From the NCBI RefSeq assembly GCF_012971725.1, contig NZ_CP048833.1, forward strand, positions 4,836,001 through 4,900,000: DNA of 64,000 nt. The letters are read 5' to 3'. Every line of letters starts with the position of its first letter. Position 1 is the stretch's first letter. The notes beneath the pieces are model-generated. The model saw only the letters and a program-made list of their open reading frames with translations, was not told where the DNA came from and searched no databases. The DNA comes from Pseudomonas multiresinivorans. Its GTDB lineage: Bacteria > Pseudomonadota > Gammaproteobacteria > Pseudomonadales > Pseudomonadaceae. This document shows positions 18,173 through 27,705 of this stretch, one piece after another. The translations under genes and the position numbers were made by a program.

Positions 18173-19600
18173 TCAGACTGGCACCACTTCGCCCTTAACA
18201 TCCTGCTGATCATCCTGCGCCGGCCCAACTGGCCCCACCGCATCCACGGTAAAGCCGAAGGTATTCACCCCGCCCTCGCTGCGCACGAACACCGAGCCGC
18301 CGTGCATGCTCGCCACCGCCTTGACGATGGACAACCCCAGCCCATGGTTGCTCTGGCTGTTGGCGCGGGCCATGTCGGCGCGATAGAAGCGCTCGAACAG
18401 CCGCGCGCGTTGCTCGGCCGTGATCGGCTCGCCGGGGTTGCTGACTTCCACCAGCGCGGCGCCGCGCTCGCCGCTCAGGCGTACGTCGATGCGCCCGCCC
18501 GGAGCGGTGTGCTGGGCGGCGTTGTAGAGCAGGTTGGTCACCGCGCGCTGGAATAGCGCGCGCTCGACGCAGGCCCGCGCATCGCCGCGCAGATTCACCT
18601 GCACGCCCTGTTCGTCGAAGATCACCTCGAGGAAGTCCAACGTCGTCGCCACCTCGGCCGCCAGAGAGGTTTCCACCCTTTCGGCAGCCAGCCCGCCCTG
18701 GTCGACGCGGGCGAGGAACAGCATGTCGTTGACGATGGCGCGCAGGCGCTCCAGTTCCTCCAGGTTGGACTGCAGCACCTCCTCGTAATCCTGTGCGCTG
18801 CGCTCGCGGGACAGTGCGACCTGGCTCTGGCCGATCAGGTTGGCCAAGGGCGTGCGCAGCTCGTGGGCGACGTCGGCGTTGAACGATTCCAGACGCAGAT
18901 AAGCCTGCTCCAGCCGGTCCAGTGCTTCGTTGAAGGCGCCGGCCAGCGCCGACAGCTCCGCCGGCAACCCGGCCAGGCGCAACCGCTGGGACAGCTGGCG
19001 GGGGCTGATCTGCCTCGCTTCGGCAGACAGTTCGTGCAGCGGCCGCAAACCAACGCGGGCAATCCAGTGGCCGCACAAGGTCGCCAGCGCGATCCCCAGC
19101 GCGGAGAGCACGAACAGCGTCATCAGCGTCGCCTCGCGGGCGTTCTTGAATGCCACGCTGTCGATCGCCGCCAGCAGCACCAGCGCCGGTCGTCCATCGC
19201 TGGCCGGCAGGCGGCCGACACGGGCGGAGAGCGGTGCGTCGTGTTCGGGCAGCTCAAGCTCGGCATAGCCGTTCCCGGTGCCGAGCATCCGGTTGACCGT
19301 CTCGTTGGGTTTGCCGTAGCGGAAGCGCGCGTCGTCGCTGTCGATCCAGAAGCGGATCAGTTGGTACTCCTGGCTCAGGGTGTTGAGCTTGAGCTGCATG
19401 TGCGGCCAGCGCTCGGCGAGGTCGGGCTTGTCGAGCATGCGCGCGACCATGTTGAAGCGGGTGTCCAGCTCCGAGCGTTGCAGCCGCTCGATCTGCGCAT
19501 CGAGCACGCAATAGATGGCCGAACCGATGAGCAGGAAGATGCCCAGTGCGGCGACGGCGAACATGCCGGCCAGGCGCGTCGACAGCGACAGGCCTTTCAC
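18173..19600 (-). CDS. heavy-metal/efflux-type sensor histidine kinase
   Basis: 475 residues. Two membrane helices (about 10-32 and 165-185) flank a periplasmic sensor. HAMP follows, then the H-box FNADVAHELRTPLANLIGQSQ (phospho-His) and the HATPase domain with NLLYNAAQHT (N), VSNPGEPI (G1) and HGLGLSIVKAVASMHGGS (G2). It belongs to the CusS/IrlS type of kinase. Its start overlaps the response-regulator stop by 4 bases. It corresponds to PA1438. Confidence 0.9.
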   Translation of the reverse strand: MKGLSLSTRLAGMFAVAALGIFLLIGSAIYCVLDAQIERLQRSELDTRFNMVARMLDKPDLAERWPHMQLKLNTLSQEYQLIRFWIDSDDARFRYGKPNETVNRMLGTGNGYAELELPEHDAPLSARVGRLPASDGRPALVLLAAIDSVAFKNAREATLMTLFVLSALGIALATLCGHWIARVGLRPLHELSAEARQISPRQLSQRLRLAGLPAELSALAGAFNEALDRLEQAYLRLESFNADVAHELRTPLANLIGQSQVALSRERSAQDYEEVLQSNLEELERLRAIVNDMLFLARVDQGGLAAERVETSLAAEVATTLDFLEVIFDEQGVQVNLRGDARACVERALFQRAVTNLLYNAAQHTAPGGRIDVRLSGERGAALVEVSNPGEPITAEQRARLFERFYRADMARANSQSNHGLGLSIVKAVASMHGGSVFVRSEGGVNTFGFTVDAVGPVGPAQDDQQDVKGEVVPV

Positions 19601-20289
19601 GCTTCGCGCTCCTGCACGGTGCGGCTCTCCAGCACGTAGCCCATGCCCCGGATGGTGTGCAGCAGCTTGGTGTCGAACGGCCCGTCAAGCTTGGCCCGCA
19701 GGCGCTTGATGGCGACCTCGACGACATTGGTATCGGTGTCGAAATTGATGTCCCAGACCAGCTCGGCGATGGCCGTCTTGGAGAGGATTTCGCCGCTGCG
19801 CTGGGCCAGCACGCAGAGCAGCGAGTATTCCTTGGCGGTCAGTTCCAGGCGCGTGCCGCCGCGCTGCACGCGGCGGCTGACCAGGTCGATGGCCAGGTCG
19901 GCGATGCGCATCTGCGTAGCGCTTTCCAGGTGCGCGCCACGGCGGGTCAGGGCCTGCAGGCGTGCCACCAGCTCAAGGAAAGAGAATGGCTTGATCAGGT
20001 AGTCGTCGGCGCCTTCGCGCAGGCCGCGCACGCGGTCTTCCACCCGCTCGCGGGCGGTGAGCATGATCACTGGCGTCTGCCGCTGCTCGCGCAACGCGCG
20101 CAGTACGCCGTAGCCGTCGATACCGGGAAGCATCACGTCGAGCACGATGACGTCGTATTCACCGTTGAGCGCCAGGTGCCGACCATCGATGCCGTTGGCC
20201 GCCACATCCACGGTGAAGCCCTGCTCGCTCAGGCCACGCTGCAAGTAGTCGGCGGTCTTGCTCTCGTCTTCGACAATCAGTACGCGCAT
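19597..20289 (-). CDS. OmpR-family response regulator (CopR/IrlR type)
   Basis: 230 residues: receiver domain with acidic pocket VEDE, phospho-Asp in VIVLDVMLPG (about residue 51), conserved T/S and Lys (YLIKPFSFLELVARL), then a winged-helix DNA-binding domain ending HTIRGMGYVLE. ATG 20289 (MRVLIVEDE) is the family start. It sits 49 bases after mexN and overlaps the kinase gene, so pump and sensor are probably one transcript. It probably regulates mexMN; a candidate operator is noted at 24661. Confidence 0.9.
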   Translation of the reverse strand: MRVLIVEDESKTADYLQRGLSEQGFTVDVAANGIDGRHLALNGEYDVIVLDVMLPGIDGYGVLRALREQRQTPVIMLTARERVEDRVRGLREGADDYLIKPFSFLELVARLQALTRRGAHLESATQMRIADLAIDLVSRRVQRGGTRLELTAKEYSLLCVLAQRSGEILSKTAIAELVWDINFDTDTNVVEVAIKRLRAKLDGPFDTKLLHTIRGMGYVLESRTVQEREA

Positions 20290-20338
20290 GCCTGCCCTCC
20301 GTTCGTGGCGCCTGCCAGCCATGCTACCCAGCCGCGCT

Positions 20339-23300
20339 TCATGCCGCACCTCCGGCAATCACCGGCGCAGGCTGCGGGCGGTGGAAGACCCGGTCCAGCG
20401 CCAGATACACAACCGGCGTACTGAACAGGGTCAGCGCCTGGCTGACGAGCAACCCGCCGACAACCGCCACGCCCAGCGGCTGGCGCAGCTCCGAGCCGGT
20501 GCCGAAGCCGATCATCAGCGGAATAGCGCCCAGCAGCGCGGCCAGCGTGGTCATCATGATCGGCCGGAAGCGCGCCAGGCACGCCTCGCGAATCGCGTCG
20601 TAGGGTGACAGCCCTCGCTGGCGTTGTGCGGCCAGGGCGAAGTCGACCATCAGGATGCCGTTCTTCTTGACGATGCCGATCAGCAGCACCAGGCCGATCA
20701 GCGCCATCACCGAGAACTCCAGGCCCCAGCCCCAGAGCAGGAACACCGCGCCGATGCCCGCCGAGGGCAGCGTCGAGAGGATCGTCAGCGGGTGCACGAA
20801 ACTCTCATAGAGCACACCGAGAATCACGTAGACCGCGAACAGCGCAGCCAGGATCAGCAACGGCTGGCTGGCCAGCGAGCTCTGGAAGGCCGCCGCCGCA
20901 CCCTGGAATTCGCCGCTGATGCTCGACGGCATGCCGATCTCCGCCTGCGCGCGCTGCACCAATCCCACGGCATCGCCCAGGGCCACGCCCGGCGACAGGT
21001 TGAAGGACAGGGTCACCGCCGGGAACATGCCGTTGTGGTTGATCTGCAGCGGCCCGGACTTGTCCGGCACGACCCGCGCCAGCGCCGCCAGCGGGACCAT
21101 CTCGCCGGTCAGCGGCGAGCGCAGGTGGAACCATGCCAGGCTGTCGGCGCGGCCACGCTGTCGGGAATCCAGCTCGAGAATGACCTTGTACTGGTTGACC
21201 TCGGTCTGGAACTCACCCACCTGACGCTGGCCGAAGGCATCGTAGAGCGTCTGGCTGACATCTTCGGCGGACAGTCCGAAGCGCGCCGCCGCCACTCGGT
21301 CGATCTGCAGCGAGGTGACGCTGGCACCCATCTGCAGGTCGTTGGACACGTCCTGCAGGCCGCCCTCCTCCTTCAGCCGCTGGGTCAGCCGATCCGCCCA
21401 GAGTGCCAGCGCCGCGCTGTCGTTGCTGCGCAGGGCGTACTGGTACTGGGTGCGCACCGGGCCGGTGGCAAGGTTGATGTCCTGGGCCGAACGCAGGTAG
21501 AGAACGATGCCCGGCACCTTCGCCAGCTTGGGCCGTATGCGGTTGATGAACTCGTCCACCGACACGTCGCGGTCGCCGCGATCCTTGAGCACGATCCAGA
21601 AGCGCCCGTTGGACAGGCTCTGGCTGCCGCCGGTGATGCCGATGGCGTGGTTGTAGCTTTGCACCGCAGGGTCGGCGGCGATGATGTCCGCCAGTTGCTT
21701 GTGCTTCTCGGCCATGTCGGCATAGGAGATGTCCTCGGCGGCCTGGGTGGTACCGAAGATGAAGGCGGTGTCCTGGGACGGGAAGAAGCCCTTGGGAATC
21801 CCGACATAGCCGGCCACCGCGATGGCCACGCAGACCACGAATCCGGCGAGCACCGTACGCTGGTGCTTGAGCGACCAGTCCAGTCCCCTGGCGTAGCGCG
21901 CCAGCAGCCAGCCGGCGATGCCGCCGTCATCATGTCCATGCTTCGGCTTGCCCATGAAGCGCGAGGCGAGCATCGGCGCCACCGTCAGCGAGGCCAGCAC
22001 CGAGATCAGGATGGCCGCCGTGACGCTCACTGCGAACTCGCGGAACAGCCGGCCGACGATGCCGCCCATGAACAGCAAGGGAATAAAGGCGGCGATCAGC
22101 GAGAAACTGATGGAGACCACCGTGAAGCTGATCTCCGAGGCGCCGGCCAGCGCCGCCTCGACCCGGTCCTTGCCCTGCTCCAGGTGGCGGTGGATGTTTT
22201 CCACCACGACGATGGCGTCATCGACGATGAAGCCCACCGCGATGATCAGCGCCACCAGGGTCAGGTTGTTCAGCGTGAAGCCCAGCAGGTACATCGCCGC
22301 AAAGCTGGCGCTGAGCGACACCGCCAGCACCGTGGCAACGATCAGGGTCGCCGACAGCTGGCGCAGGAACAGCCCCATCACCAGCACCACCAGGCCCATG
22401 GTCAACAGCAGGGTCAGTTCGACTTCGTGCAGCGAGGCACGAATGGTGCGGGTGCGGTCGTTGAGCACTTCCACCTCGACGCCCGCCGGCAGCATTTCGC
22501 GCAGGCGTGGCAACTCGGCCTGGATGGCATCGGAGGTCTCGACGATGTTCGCGCCGGGCTGGCGCAGGATCACCAGTGCAACGCCCGGCCGGCCATCCGG
22601 CCAGGCCTGCACGTAGTCGTCTTCCGGCGCCTTCACCACCTTCGCCAGGTCGCGCAGGAACACCGGCGCGCCCGCTCGGTAAGCGACGACGAGATCGCCG
22701 TACTCCTCGGGGCTGAACAACTGGTCGTTGGCCGCCAGGGTGGACACGCGGCCGTCGCCGAACAGCGCGCCCTTGGCCAGGTTGATGCTCGCCGATTGCA
22801 GCGACTGGCGCAGGTCGGCCAGGGTCAGGCGGTACGCCGCGAGCTTCTCCGGCTGAGCCTGGATGCGGATCGCCGGGCGCTGCTGGCCAACCACGAATAT
22901 CTGCCCCACCCCGGCGATCTGGCTGAGCTGGCGCGACAGCAGCACTTCGGCCAGATCGCTCAGCTCGATCAGCGGCATCAGCTCGGAGTTCACCCGCACG
23001 ATCATGATCGGGCTGTCTGCCGGGTTGATCTTGCGCCAGGTCGGCAGGTTCGGCATGTCCGCCGGCAGGCGGCCGGCGGCGGCGTTGATCGCGGCGGTGA
23101 CCTCCTGGGCGGCAACGTCGATGTTCTTGTCCAGGTCGAACTGCAGGGTCAGGGTGGTCGAGCCCAGGGCGCTGGTGGAAAGCATCTGGGTGATGCCGGG
23201 AATGGCGCTGAACTGCACTTCCAGCGGGGTCGCCACCGACGACGCCATGGTCTCCGGGCTGCCGCCGGGCAGCAGGGCCTGGACCTGGATGGTCGGGAAA

Positions 23301-23434
23301 TCCACCTGCGGCAACGGCGCGACGCCGAGCCGGAAGAACGCCAGCAGCCCGAGCAGCAGCGAGGCGATGGTCAGCAGGCAGGTGGCGATGGGATGGCGCA
23401 CGCACCAGCCGGACATGCCGGCGCGCACACTCAC
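20339..23434 (-). CDS. mexN: RND efflux pump inner-membrane transporter, MexN-like
   Basis: 1031-residue HAE1/MdtBC-class RND transporter with twelve membrane helices and two large periplasmic loops. The proton-relay helix 4 carries the Asp pair in VGFIVDDAIVVVENIHRHLE, and the GxxxGxxP motif GIPKGFFPSQD lies after helix 7. Start (CVRHPIATCLLTIASLLLGLLAFFRLGVAPLPQVDFPTI family pattern) is typical. It overlaps mexM by 4 bases (ATGA). In P. aeruginosa MexMN (PA1435-1436) uses OprM and exports amphenicols; no outer-membrane channel gene is present here either. Confidence 0.9.
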   Translation of the reverse strand: MSVRAGMSGWCVRHPIATCLLTIASLLLGLLAFFRLGVAPLPQVDFPTIQVQALLPGGSPETMASSVATPLEVQFSAIPGITQMLSTSALGSTTLTLQFDLDKNIDVAAQEVTAAINAAAGRLPADMPNLPTWRKINPADSPIMIVRVNSELMPLIELSDLAEVLLSRQLSQIAGVGQIFVVGQQRPAIRIQAQPEKLAAYRLTLADLRQSLQSASINLAKGALFGDGRVSTLAANDQLFSPEEYGDLVVAYRAGAPVFLRDLAKVVKAPEDDYVQAWPDGRPGVALVILRQPGANIVETSDAIQAELPRLREMLPAGVEVEVLNDRTRTIRASLHEVELTLLLTMGLVVLVMGLFLRQLSATLIVATVLAVSLSASFAAMYLLGFTLNNLTLVALIIAVGFIVDDAIVVVENIHRHLEQGKDRVEAALAGASEISFTVVSISFSLIAAFIPLLFMGGIVGRLFREFAVSVTAAILISVLASLTVAPMLASRFMGKPKHGHDDGGIAGWLLARYARGLDWSLKHQRTVLAGFVVCVAIAVAGYVGIPKGFFPSQDTAFIFGTTQAAEDISYADMAEKHKQLADIIAADPAVQSYNHAIGITGGSQSLSNGRFWIVLKDRGDRDVSVDEFINRIRPKLAKVPGIVLYLRSAQDINLATGPVRTQYQYALRSNDSAALALWADRLTQRLKEEGGLQDVSNDLQMGASVTSLQIDRVAAARFGLSAEDVSQTLYDAFGQRQVGEFQTEVNQYKVILELDSRQRGRADSLAWFHLRSPLTGEMVPLAALARVVPDKSGPLQINHNGMFPAVTLSFNLSPGVALGDAVGLVQRAQAEIGMPSSISGEFQGAAAAFQSSLASQPLLILAALFAVYVILGVLYESFVHPLTILSTLPSAGIGAVFLLWGWGLEFSVMALIGLVLLIGIVKKNGILMVDFALAAQRQRGLSPYDAIREACLARFRPIMMTTLAALLGAIPLMIGFGTGSELRQPLGVAVVGGLLVSQALTLFSTPVVYLALDRVFHRPQPAPVIAGGAA

Positions 23435-24576
23435 GGCTCGCTCCGGCGGGCCAGGGCCTGCACATCGCCCTGCACCTCCACGCGTGCGCCGGGCGTCAGG
23501 CGTGAATGGCCGTCGAGCACCACTTCATCGTCCACCGCCAGGCCCTCGACAATGGTGCGCCCGTCCACTTCCGCGACGATGCGCACCGGCACCTTCTGCG
23601 CCTTGCCGTCCTCGATGCGGAACACGAAGGCACCGTCCAGGCCACGGCGCACGGCGCGGCTGTCCAGCACCAGGCCGTTGTGCAGCACGCCGGACTGCAG
23701 GTCGATGGCAACGAACTGCCCCGGCCAGAGCTGGCCGTCCTTGTTGTCGAAAACCGCACGGACACGAATGGTGCCGGTGCTGGCGGCCACCTGGTTGTCG
23801 ATGCTGCGCAGGTGGCCCTCGCCGAGCAACTGGCCGCCGTCGCGGCTGCGCGCCACGACCGGGGAATCGCTGCTCATCAGCGGTTGCAACTTTGGCAGGC
23901 TTTCCTGCGGCAGGGCGAAGACCACCGAGATCGGCGACATCTGCGTGACGGTGAACAGGCCGCTGCTGTCATTGGTGCGCAGCAGGTTGCCGACATCCAC
24001 ATTGCGAATGCCGACGCGGCCGGCAACCGGCGAGGTGATCCGGGTGTAGGACAGGCGCACGCGCTCCGCGTCGATGGTGGCGTCGTTACCGCGCAGGGTG
24101 GCACGCAGGCGGGCGGCTTCGGCCTCGCTCTGCTCCACCGTCTGCCGGGAAATCGAGCCGCGCTGGATCAGCGTCTGGTAGCGCGCCAGGTCCTGCTCGA
24201 CGATGCGCAGCTGCGCCTGGTTGCTCTGCTTGGTCGCCTCGGCCTGCTCCAGCGCAGCCTTGATCGCGCGATCGTCGATGGTCGCCAGCAGCTCGCCCTG
24301 CTTGACCATCTGCCCCTCTTCGACGAGCAACGCGGTGAGCTGGCCTTCCACTTGCGGGCGGACCAGCACGCTGGCCAGCGAGGTGACGGTGCCGACGCCG
24401 TCGAGGTTCTGCGCCAGGTCCTCGCGGGCCACTCGCGCCAGGGTTACCGGTATGCCGGCTGGCTGGGCTGCGGCCTGCGGCGCCTCGTGCCGGCCGGCAA
24501 AGCCCCATATGCCTGCTCCCAGCGCCGTCACCCCCAGCAACCCTGCCGCCAGCCAAACCCGCCGTTGCCCCTGCAT
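23431..24576 (-). CDS. mexM: RND efflux periplasmic adaptor, MexM-like
   Basis: 381 residues. N-terminal membrane anchor/signal (VWLAAGLLGVTALGAGIWGFA), lipoyl half-motifs (VGTVTSLASVLVRPQVEGQLTALLVEEGQMVKQGELLATID and later SPVAGRVGIRNVDVGN) around a hairpin coiled coil (residues about 100-165), then beta-barrel and membrane-proximal domains. No lipobox Cys. ATG 24576 follows AGGAGA; the longer in-frame start at 24603 does not. First gene of the efflux operon. Confidence 0.88.
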   Translation of the reverse strand: MQGQRRVWLAAGLLGVTALGAGIWGFAGRHEAPQAAAQPAGIPVTLARVAREDLAQNLDGVGTVTSLASVLVRPQVEGQLTALLVEEGQMVKQGELLATIDDRAIKAALEQAEATKQSNQAQLRIVEQDLARYQTLIQRGSISRQTVEQSEAEAARLRATLRGNDATIDAERVRLSYTRITSPVAGRVGIRNVDVGNLLRTNDSSGLFTVTQMSPISVVFALPQESLPKLQPLMSSDSPVVARSRDGGQLLGEGHLRSIDNQVAASTGTIRVRAVFDNKDGQLWPGQFVAIDLQSGVLHNGLVLDSRAVRRGLDGAFVFRIEDGKAQKVPVRIVAEVDGRTIVEGLAVDDEVVLDGHSRLTPGARVEVQGDVQALARRSEP

Positions 24577-24660
24577 CCCGCTCTCCTGCGTCGGATCGGC
24601 CACAGCGGCCGCATCCTGGGGTTATAAGCCAGCAGCCGGGACCGGAGGCTGACCCTTAAA

Positions 24661-24674
24661 TGACAATCCTGTCA
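24661..24674. promoter_or_regulatory. inverted repeat in the mexM-lapG divergent region
   Basis: TGACA-ATCC-TGTCA is a perfect inverted repeat 85 bases upstream of mexM. It resembles TGACA half-sites bound by CopR/IrlR-type regulators, so it may be the operator of the response regulator encoded in this operon. Confidence 0.4.
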
Positions 24675-24783
24675 GTTTCGTCTTCGAGGCCCGTACAACA
24701 AGGCTTTGCGCCTGATGGCGATGGGCCGGCGCAAGTTCTCGAAGACCGCCTAGACTCCACACATCCCACATGGAGCGCTGGCG

Positions 24784-25485
24784 ATGCAGCCACCCCGAGG
24801 AGCCCTCTGGCTGTTCGCCAGCCCGCTGCGTCTGCGGGCCGGCGTGCTGCTGCTCGCGCTCCTCGCGTTGAGCGCCGGCGCCGCCTGGAACTTCGACACC
24901 ATCCTGAAGAACGCCGAGCAGCAATACGGCGACCTGGGCACCGGCAAGGGCCGGATCCAGTCCTGGGGCCGCCTGATCGACGACAGCGAAAACCTCGACG
25001 AGATGGCCAAGCTCAAGGCCGTCAACGCCTTCTTCAATGGCGCGCTGGTGTTCACCGACGACCGCACCGTCTGGCACCAGGAGGACTACTGGGCCACCCC
25101 GGTGGAGTCGCTCTACAAGGGCGCCGGCGACTGCGAGGACTACTCCATCGCCAAGTTCGTCACCCTGCGCCGCCTCGGGGTCGCCAGCGACAAGCTGCGC
25201 ATCACCTACGTCAAGGCGCTGCAGCAGAACCAGGCTCACATGGTGCTCACCTACTACGCCTCCCCCACTGCCGAACCGCTGGTGCTGGACAACCTGATCC
25301 CGCAGATCAAGCCCGCCTCCCAGCGCAAGGACCTCCTGCCCGTCTACGCCTTCAACGCCGAGGGGCTGTGGCTGCCCGGCCCCGGCGGCGGCAAGCGCAC
25401 CGGCGACAGCAAGAAGCTGTCGCGCTGGCAGGACCTGTTGACCAAGATGCGCGCCGAGGGCCTGGACCTCGACGAGACGCGATAG
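24784..25485 (+). CDS. lapG: periplasmic cysteine protease LapG
   Basis: 233-residue bacterial transglutaminase-like protease that clips the N-terminus of large RTX adhesins and releases them from the cell surface. A signal/anchor helix spans about residues 18-34. The catalytic triad is Cys117 (KGAGDCEDYS), His152 (AHMVL) and Asp169 (LVLDN). Calcium-binding acidic residues precede Cys117 as in the family. The lapD gene follows after 11 bases. Its adhesin substrate is not in the window. Confidence 0.92.
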   Translation: MQPPRGALWLFASPLRLRAGVLLLALLALSAGAAWNFDTILKNAEQQYGDLGTGKGRIQSWGRLIDDSENLDEMAKLKAVNAFFNGALVFTDDRTVWHQEDYWATPVESLYKGAGDCEDYSIAKFVTLRRLGVASDKLRITYVKALQQNQAHMVLTYYASPTAEPLVLDNLIPQIKPASQRKDLLPVYAFNAEGLWLPGPGGGKRTGDSKKLSRWQDLLTKMRAEGLDLDETR

Positions 25486-25496
25486 GAGAACCCGGC

Positions 25497-27452
25497 ATGT
25501 CATTGCTCAAGCAACTGTTCCTGGCGATCTGCCTGTTCCTCGTGGTGGCCTTCGCCGGCAGCTTCGCCGCCAGCCTGGAAAGCTCCCGCGAGCAGCTGAT
25601 CGGCCAGTTGCGCTCCCATGCCCAGGACGCGGCCACCGCGCTGGGCCTGTCGCTCACCCCGCACGTGGACGACCCGGCGATGATCGAGCTGATGGTCAGC
25701 TCGATCTTCGACTCCGGCTACTTCGCCACCATCCGCGTGGTGAGCATTCCCGAGGGCAAGGTCATCGTCGAGCGCGACAGCGACACGCAGAACCAGCAGG
25801 TGCCGGCCTGGTTCGCCAAGCTGGTCAACCTCAAGGCCCAGGGCGGCGACGCGCTGATCATGCGCGGCTGGGAACAGGCCGCGCGGGTCGAGGTGGTCAG
25901 CCATCCGCAGTTCGCCCTGGCCAAGCTGTGGGACGGCGCGCTGGGCAGCCTCGCCTGGCTGCTGGCCTGCGGGCTGGTCAGCGCCATCCTTGGCGGCTGG
26001 CTGCTGCGCACCCAGTTGAAGCCGCTGGACCAGATGGTGCAGCAAGCCCACGCCATTACCCGCCGCGAATTCCTCACCCTGCCCAAGGAGCCGCGCACCC
26101 CAGAGCTGCGGCGCGTGGTTCAGGCGATGAACCAGATGGTCGACAAGCTCAAGGCCCTGTTCGCCGAGGAAGCCAGCCGCAGCGAGAAACTGCGCGAGGA
26201 AGCCTACCAGGACAGCCTTTCCGGCCTGGCCAACCGTCGCCTGTTCGACGCGCGGCTGGACGCGCAACTCTCGCCCAGCGAACAGAACGCCGCCGGCTAC
26301 CTGCTGCTGCTGCGCCTGAACGACCTGGCCGGGCTCAACCAGCGCCTCGGCGGACAGCGCACCGACGCGCTGATCCGCGACGTCGCCGAGCTGCTGGAAC
26401 GTGAGCGCGAGCAGCACGGCACTCCGGACTGGCTGGCCGCGCGCAGCCGTGGCGGCGAATTCACCCTGCTCGCCCCCGGCGTCGACAGCGCCAGCGCCGA
26501 ACTGCTGGCCGACCAGCTCAGCGCCGCCCTGGAAAACCTACGTGGCACCGGCGCCAGCGACTGCACGCCGGTGGCACACCTGGGCCTGGCGGCCTTCCGA
26601 CCGGGCGAGCCCTCCGCTGGCGTGCTGTCGCGCGCCGACCAGGCACTGGCCCAGGCGCAGGCCACCCCGGACCGCACCTGGCAACGCCTGGACAGCTCCG
26701 GCAGCCAGCCCGCGCAGGACTCCCGCGCCTGGCGCGACTGGCTCGACGACGCCCTGCAGAAGGGCAAGCTGCAACTGTGGTTCCAGCCCGTGCGCGCCTG
26801 CGTCGAGAACGGCGAGCTGTTGCACCAGAAAGTCCTCGCGCGGCTGCTCGATCCCAAGGGCGAGGCCGTGGCCGCCGGGCAATTCCTGCCCTGGATCGAG
26901 CGTTTCGGCTGGTCGGCGCGCTTCGACCTGGCGATGCTCGAACACGCCCTCGCCCACCTCGCCCAGCAACCGGCACCGCTGGCCCTGTCGCTCTCGGCGG
27001 AAACCGTGCGCAGCGCCGAGCCCCTGCGCCAGCTCTTCGAAATCCTCCGCGCCCACCCGCAGGAAGCGCAGCTCATGACGCTGGAAGTGGACGAACGCTA
27101 CCTGCCGCCGCCGGCCGAGCTCGAGAAGCTCGCCCAGTCGGTTCAGGAAGTCGGCGCCAAGCTCGGCCTGCAGCACTTCGGCGGGCGCTTCAGCCTGATC
27201 GGCAACCTGACCCGCCTCGGCCTTGCGTACCTGAAGATCGACGGCAGCTACATCCGCGCCATCGACCAGGACAACGACAAGCGCCTGTTCATCGAGGCCA
27301 TGTACCGGGCGTCCAACAGCATCGACCTGCCGCTGATCGCGGAGATGGTCGAGACCGAAGGCGAGTTGCAGGTGCTGCGGGAAATGGGGATTGCCGGGGC
27401 CATGGGGCGGCTGATTGGTGCGCCGAAGCCTTCGCAGAAGAACACCTTGTAG
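25497..27452 (+). CDS. lapD: c-di-GMP receptor LapD, inside-out regulator of LapG
   Basis: 651 residues. N-terminal membrane helix, periplasmic LapD/MoxY domain with a Trp-containing hairpin (IMRGWEQAARVEV), second helix (about 145-170), HAMP, then degenerate GGDEF and EAL domains. The GGDEF motif reads RGGEF and EAL is replaced by KVLAR, so this is a receptor, not an enzyme. When the EAL domain binds c-di-GMP the periplasmic domain sequesters LapG. The coupled lapG-lapD order and 11-base gap are as in PA1434-PA1433. Confidence 0.93.
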   Translation: MSLLKQLFLAICLFLVVAFAGSFAASLESSREQLIGQLRSHAQDAATALGLSLTPHVDDPAMIELMVSSIFDSGYFATIRVVSIPEGKVIVERDSDTQNQQVPAWFAKLVNLKAQGGDALIMRGWEQAARVEVVSHPQFALAKLWDGALGSLAWLLACGLVSAILGGWLLRTQLKPLDQMVQQAHAITRREFLTLPKEPRTPELRRVVQAMNQMVDKLKALFAEEASRSEKLREEAYQDSLSGLANRRLFDARLDAQLSPSEQNAAGYLLLLRLNDLAGLNQRLGGQRTDALIRDVAELLEREREQHGTPDWLAARSRGGEFTLLAPGVDSASAELLADQLSAALENLRGTGASDCTPVAHLGLAAFRPGEPSAGVLSRADQALAQAQATPDRTWQRLDSSGSQPAQDSRAWRDWLDDALQKGKLQLWFQPVRACVENGELLHQKVLARLLDPKGEAVAAGQFLPWIERFGWSARFDLAMLEHALAHLAQQPAPLALSLSAETVRSAEPLRQLFEILRAHPQEAQLMTLEVDERYLPPPAELEKLAQSVQEVGAKLGLQHFGGRFSLIGNLTRLGLAYLKIDGSYIRAIDQDNDKRLFIEAMYRASNSIDLPLIAEMVETEGELQVLREMGIAGAMGRLIGAPKPSQKNTL

Positions 27453-27516
27453 GAGCGAGCTTGCTCGCGAACACGGCCCGCTGCGGAGTCAGTTCGCGAG
27501 CAAGCTCGCTCCTACG
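27448..27516. repeat. inverted REP pair after lapD
   Basis: TTGTAGGAGCGAGCTTGCTC directly at the lapD stop and the reverse GCGAGCAAGCTCGCTCCTAC ending near 27514, separated by about 25 bases. Confidence 0.85.
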
Positions 27517-27610
27517 AAGAGCTCGCAATCCCTGTCTCAGGCTCTGGCACTTCAAAGACTTCCAGAAGAACACCCGAGCACTCCGAACCGCCCCGTTCAG
27601 GAGGCCTCGT

Positions 27611-27705
27611 TGAAGCGGAGTTTCAGGGGTTGAGCGACATGGATGTCGCGAGAGCCACGATGGGCCAGGGATGGCCCGTCGTGGCGTGCCCCTGAAACTT
27701 CGCTT
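27611..27705. repeat. nested inverted repeat, predicted three-way folded element
   Basis: An 18-bp outer arm (27611-27628 with 27688-27705) encloses a 6-bp hairpin (27634-27647, CGACAT-GG-ATGTCG) and a 14-bp hairpin (27653-27666 with 27671-27684, loop GGGA). The stems are nearly perfect (one G-T and one mismatch). The following 27720-27870 has further short inverted repeats, such as TTTTTCGCCTAAGCGAAAAA. Together they fill the 447-base gap between lapD and pap. No protein-coding gene is supported there. Dispersed intergenic elements of this look are common in pseudomonads. Confidence 0.7.

Noticed and set aside
20624..24049. 1141-codon open frame on the plus strand
   Set aside because: It is antisense to mexN/mexM, has His/Gln/Arg-rich composition typical of reverse-frame GC-rich DNA, and crosses two genes with clear motifs.
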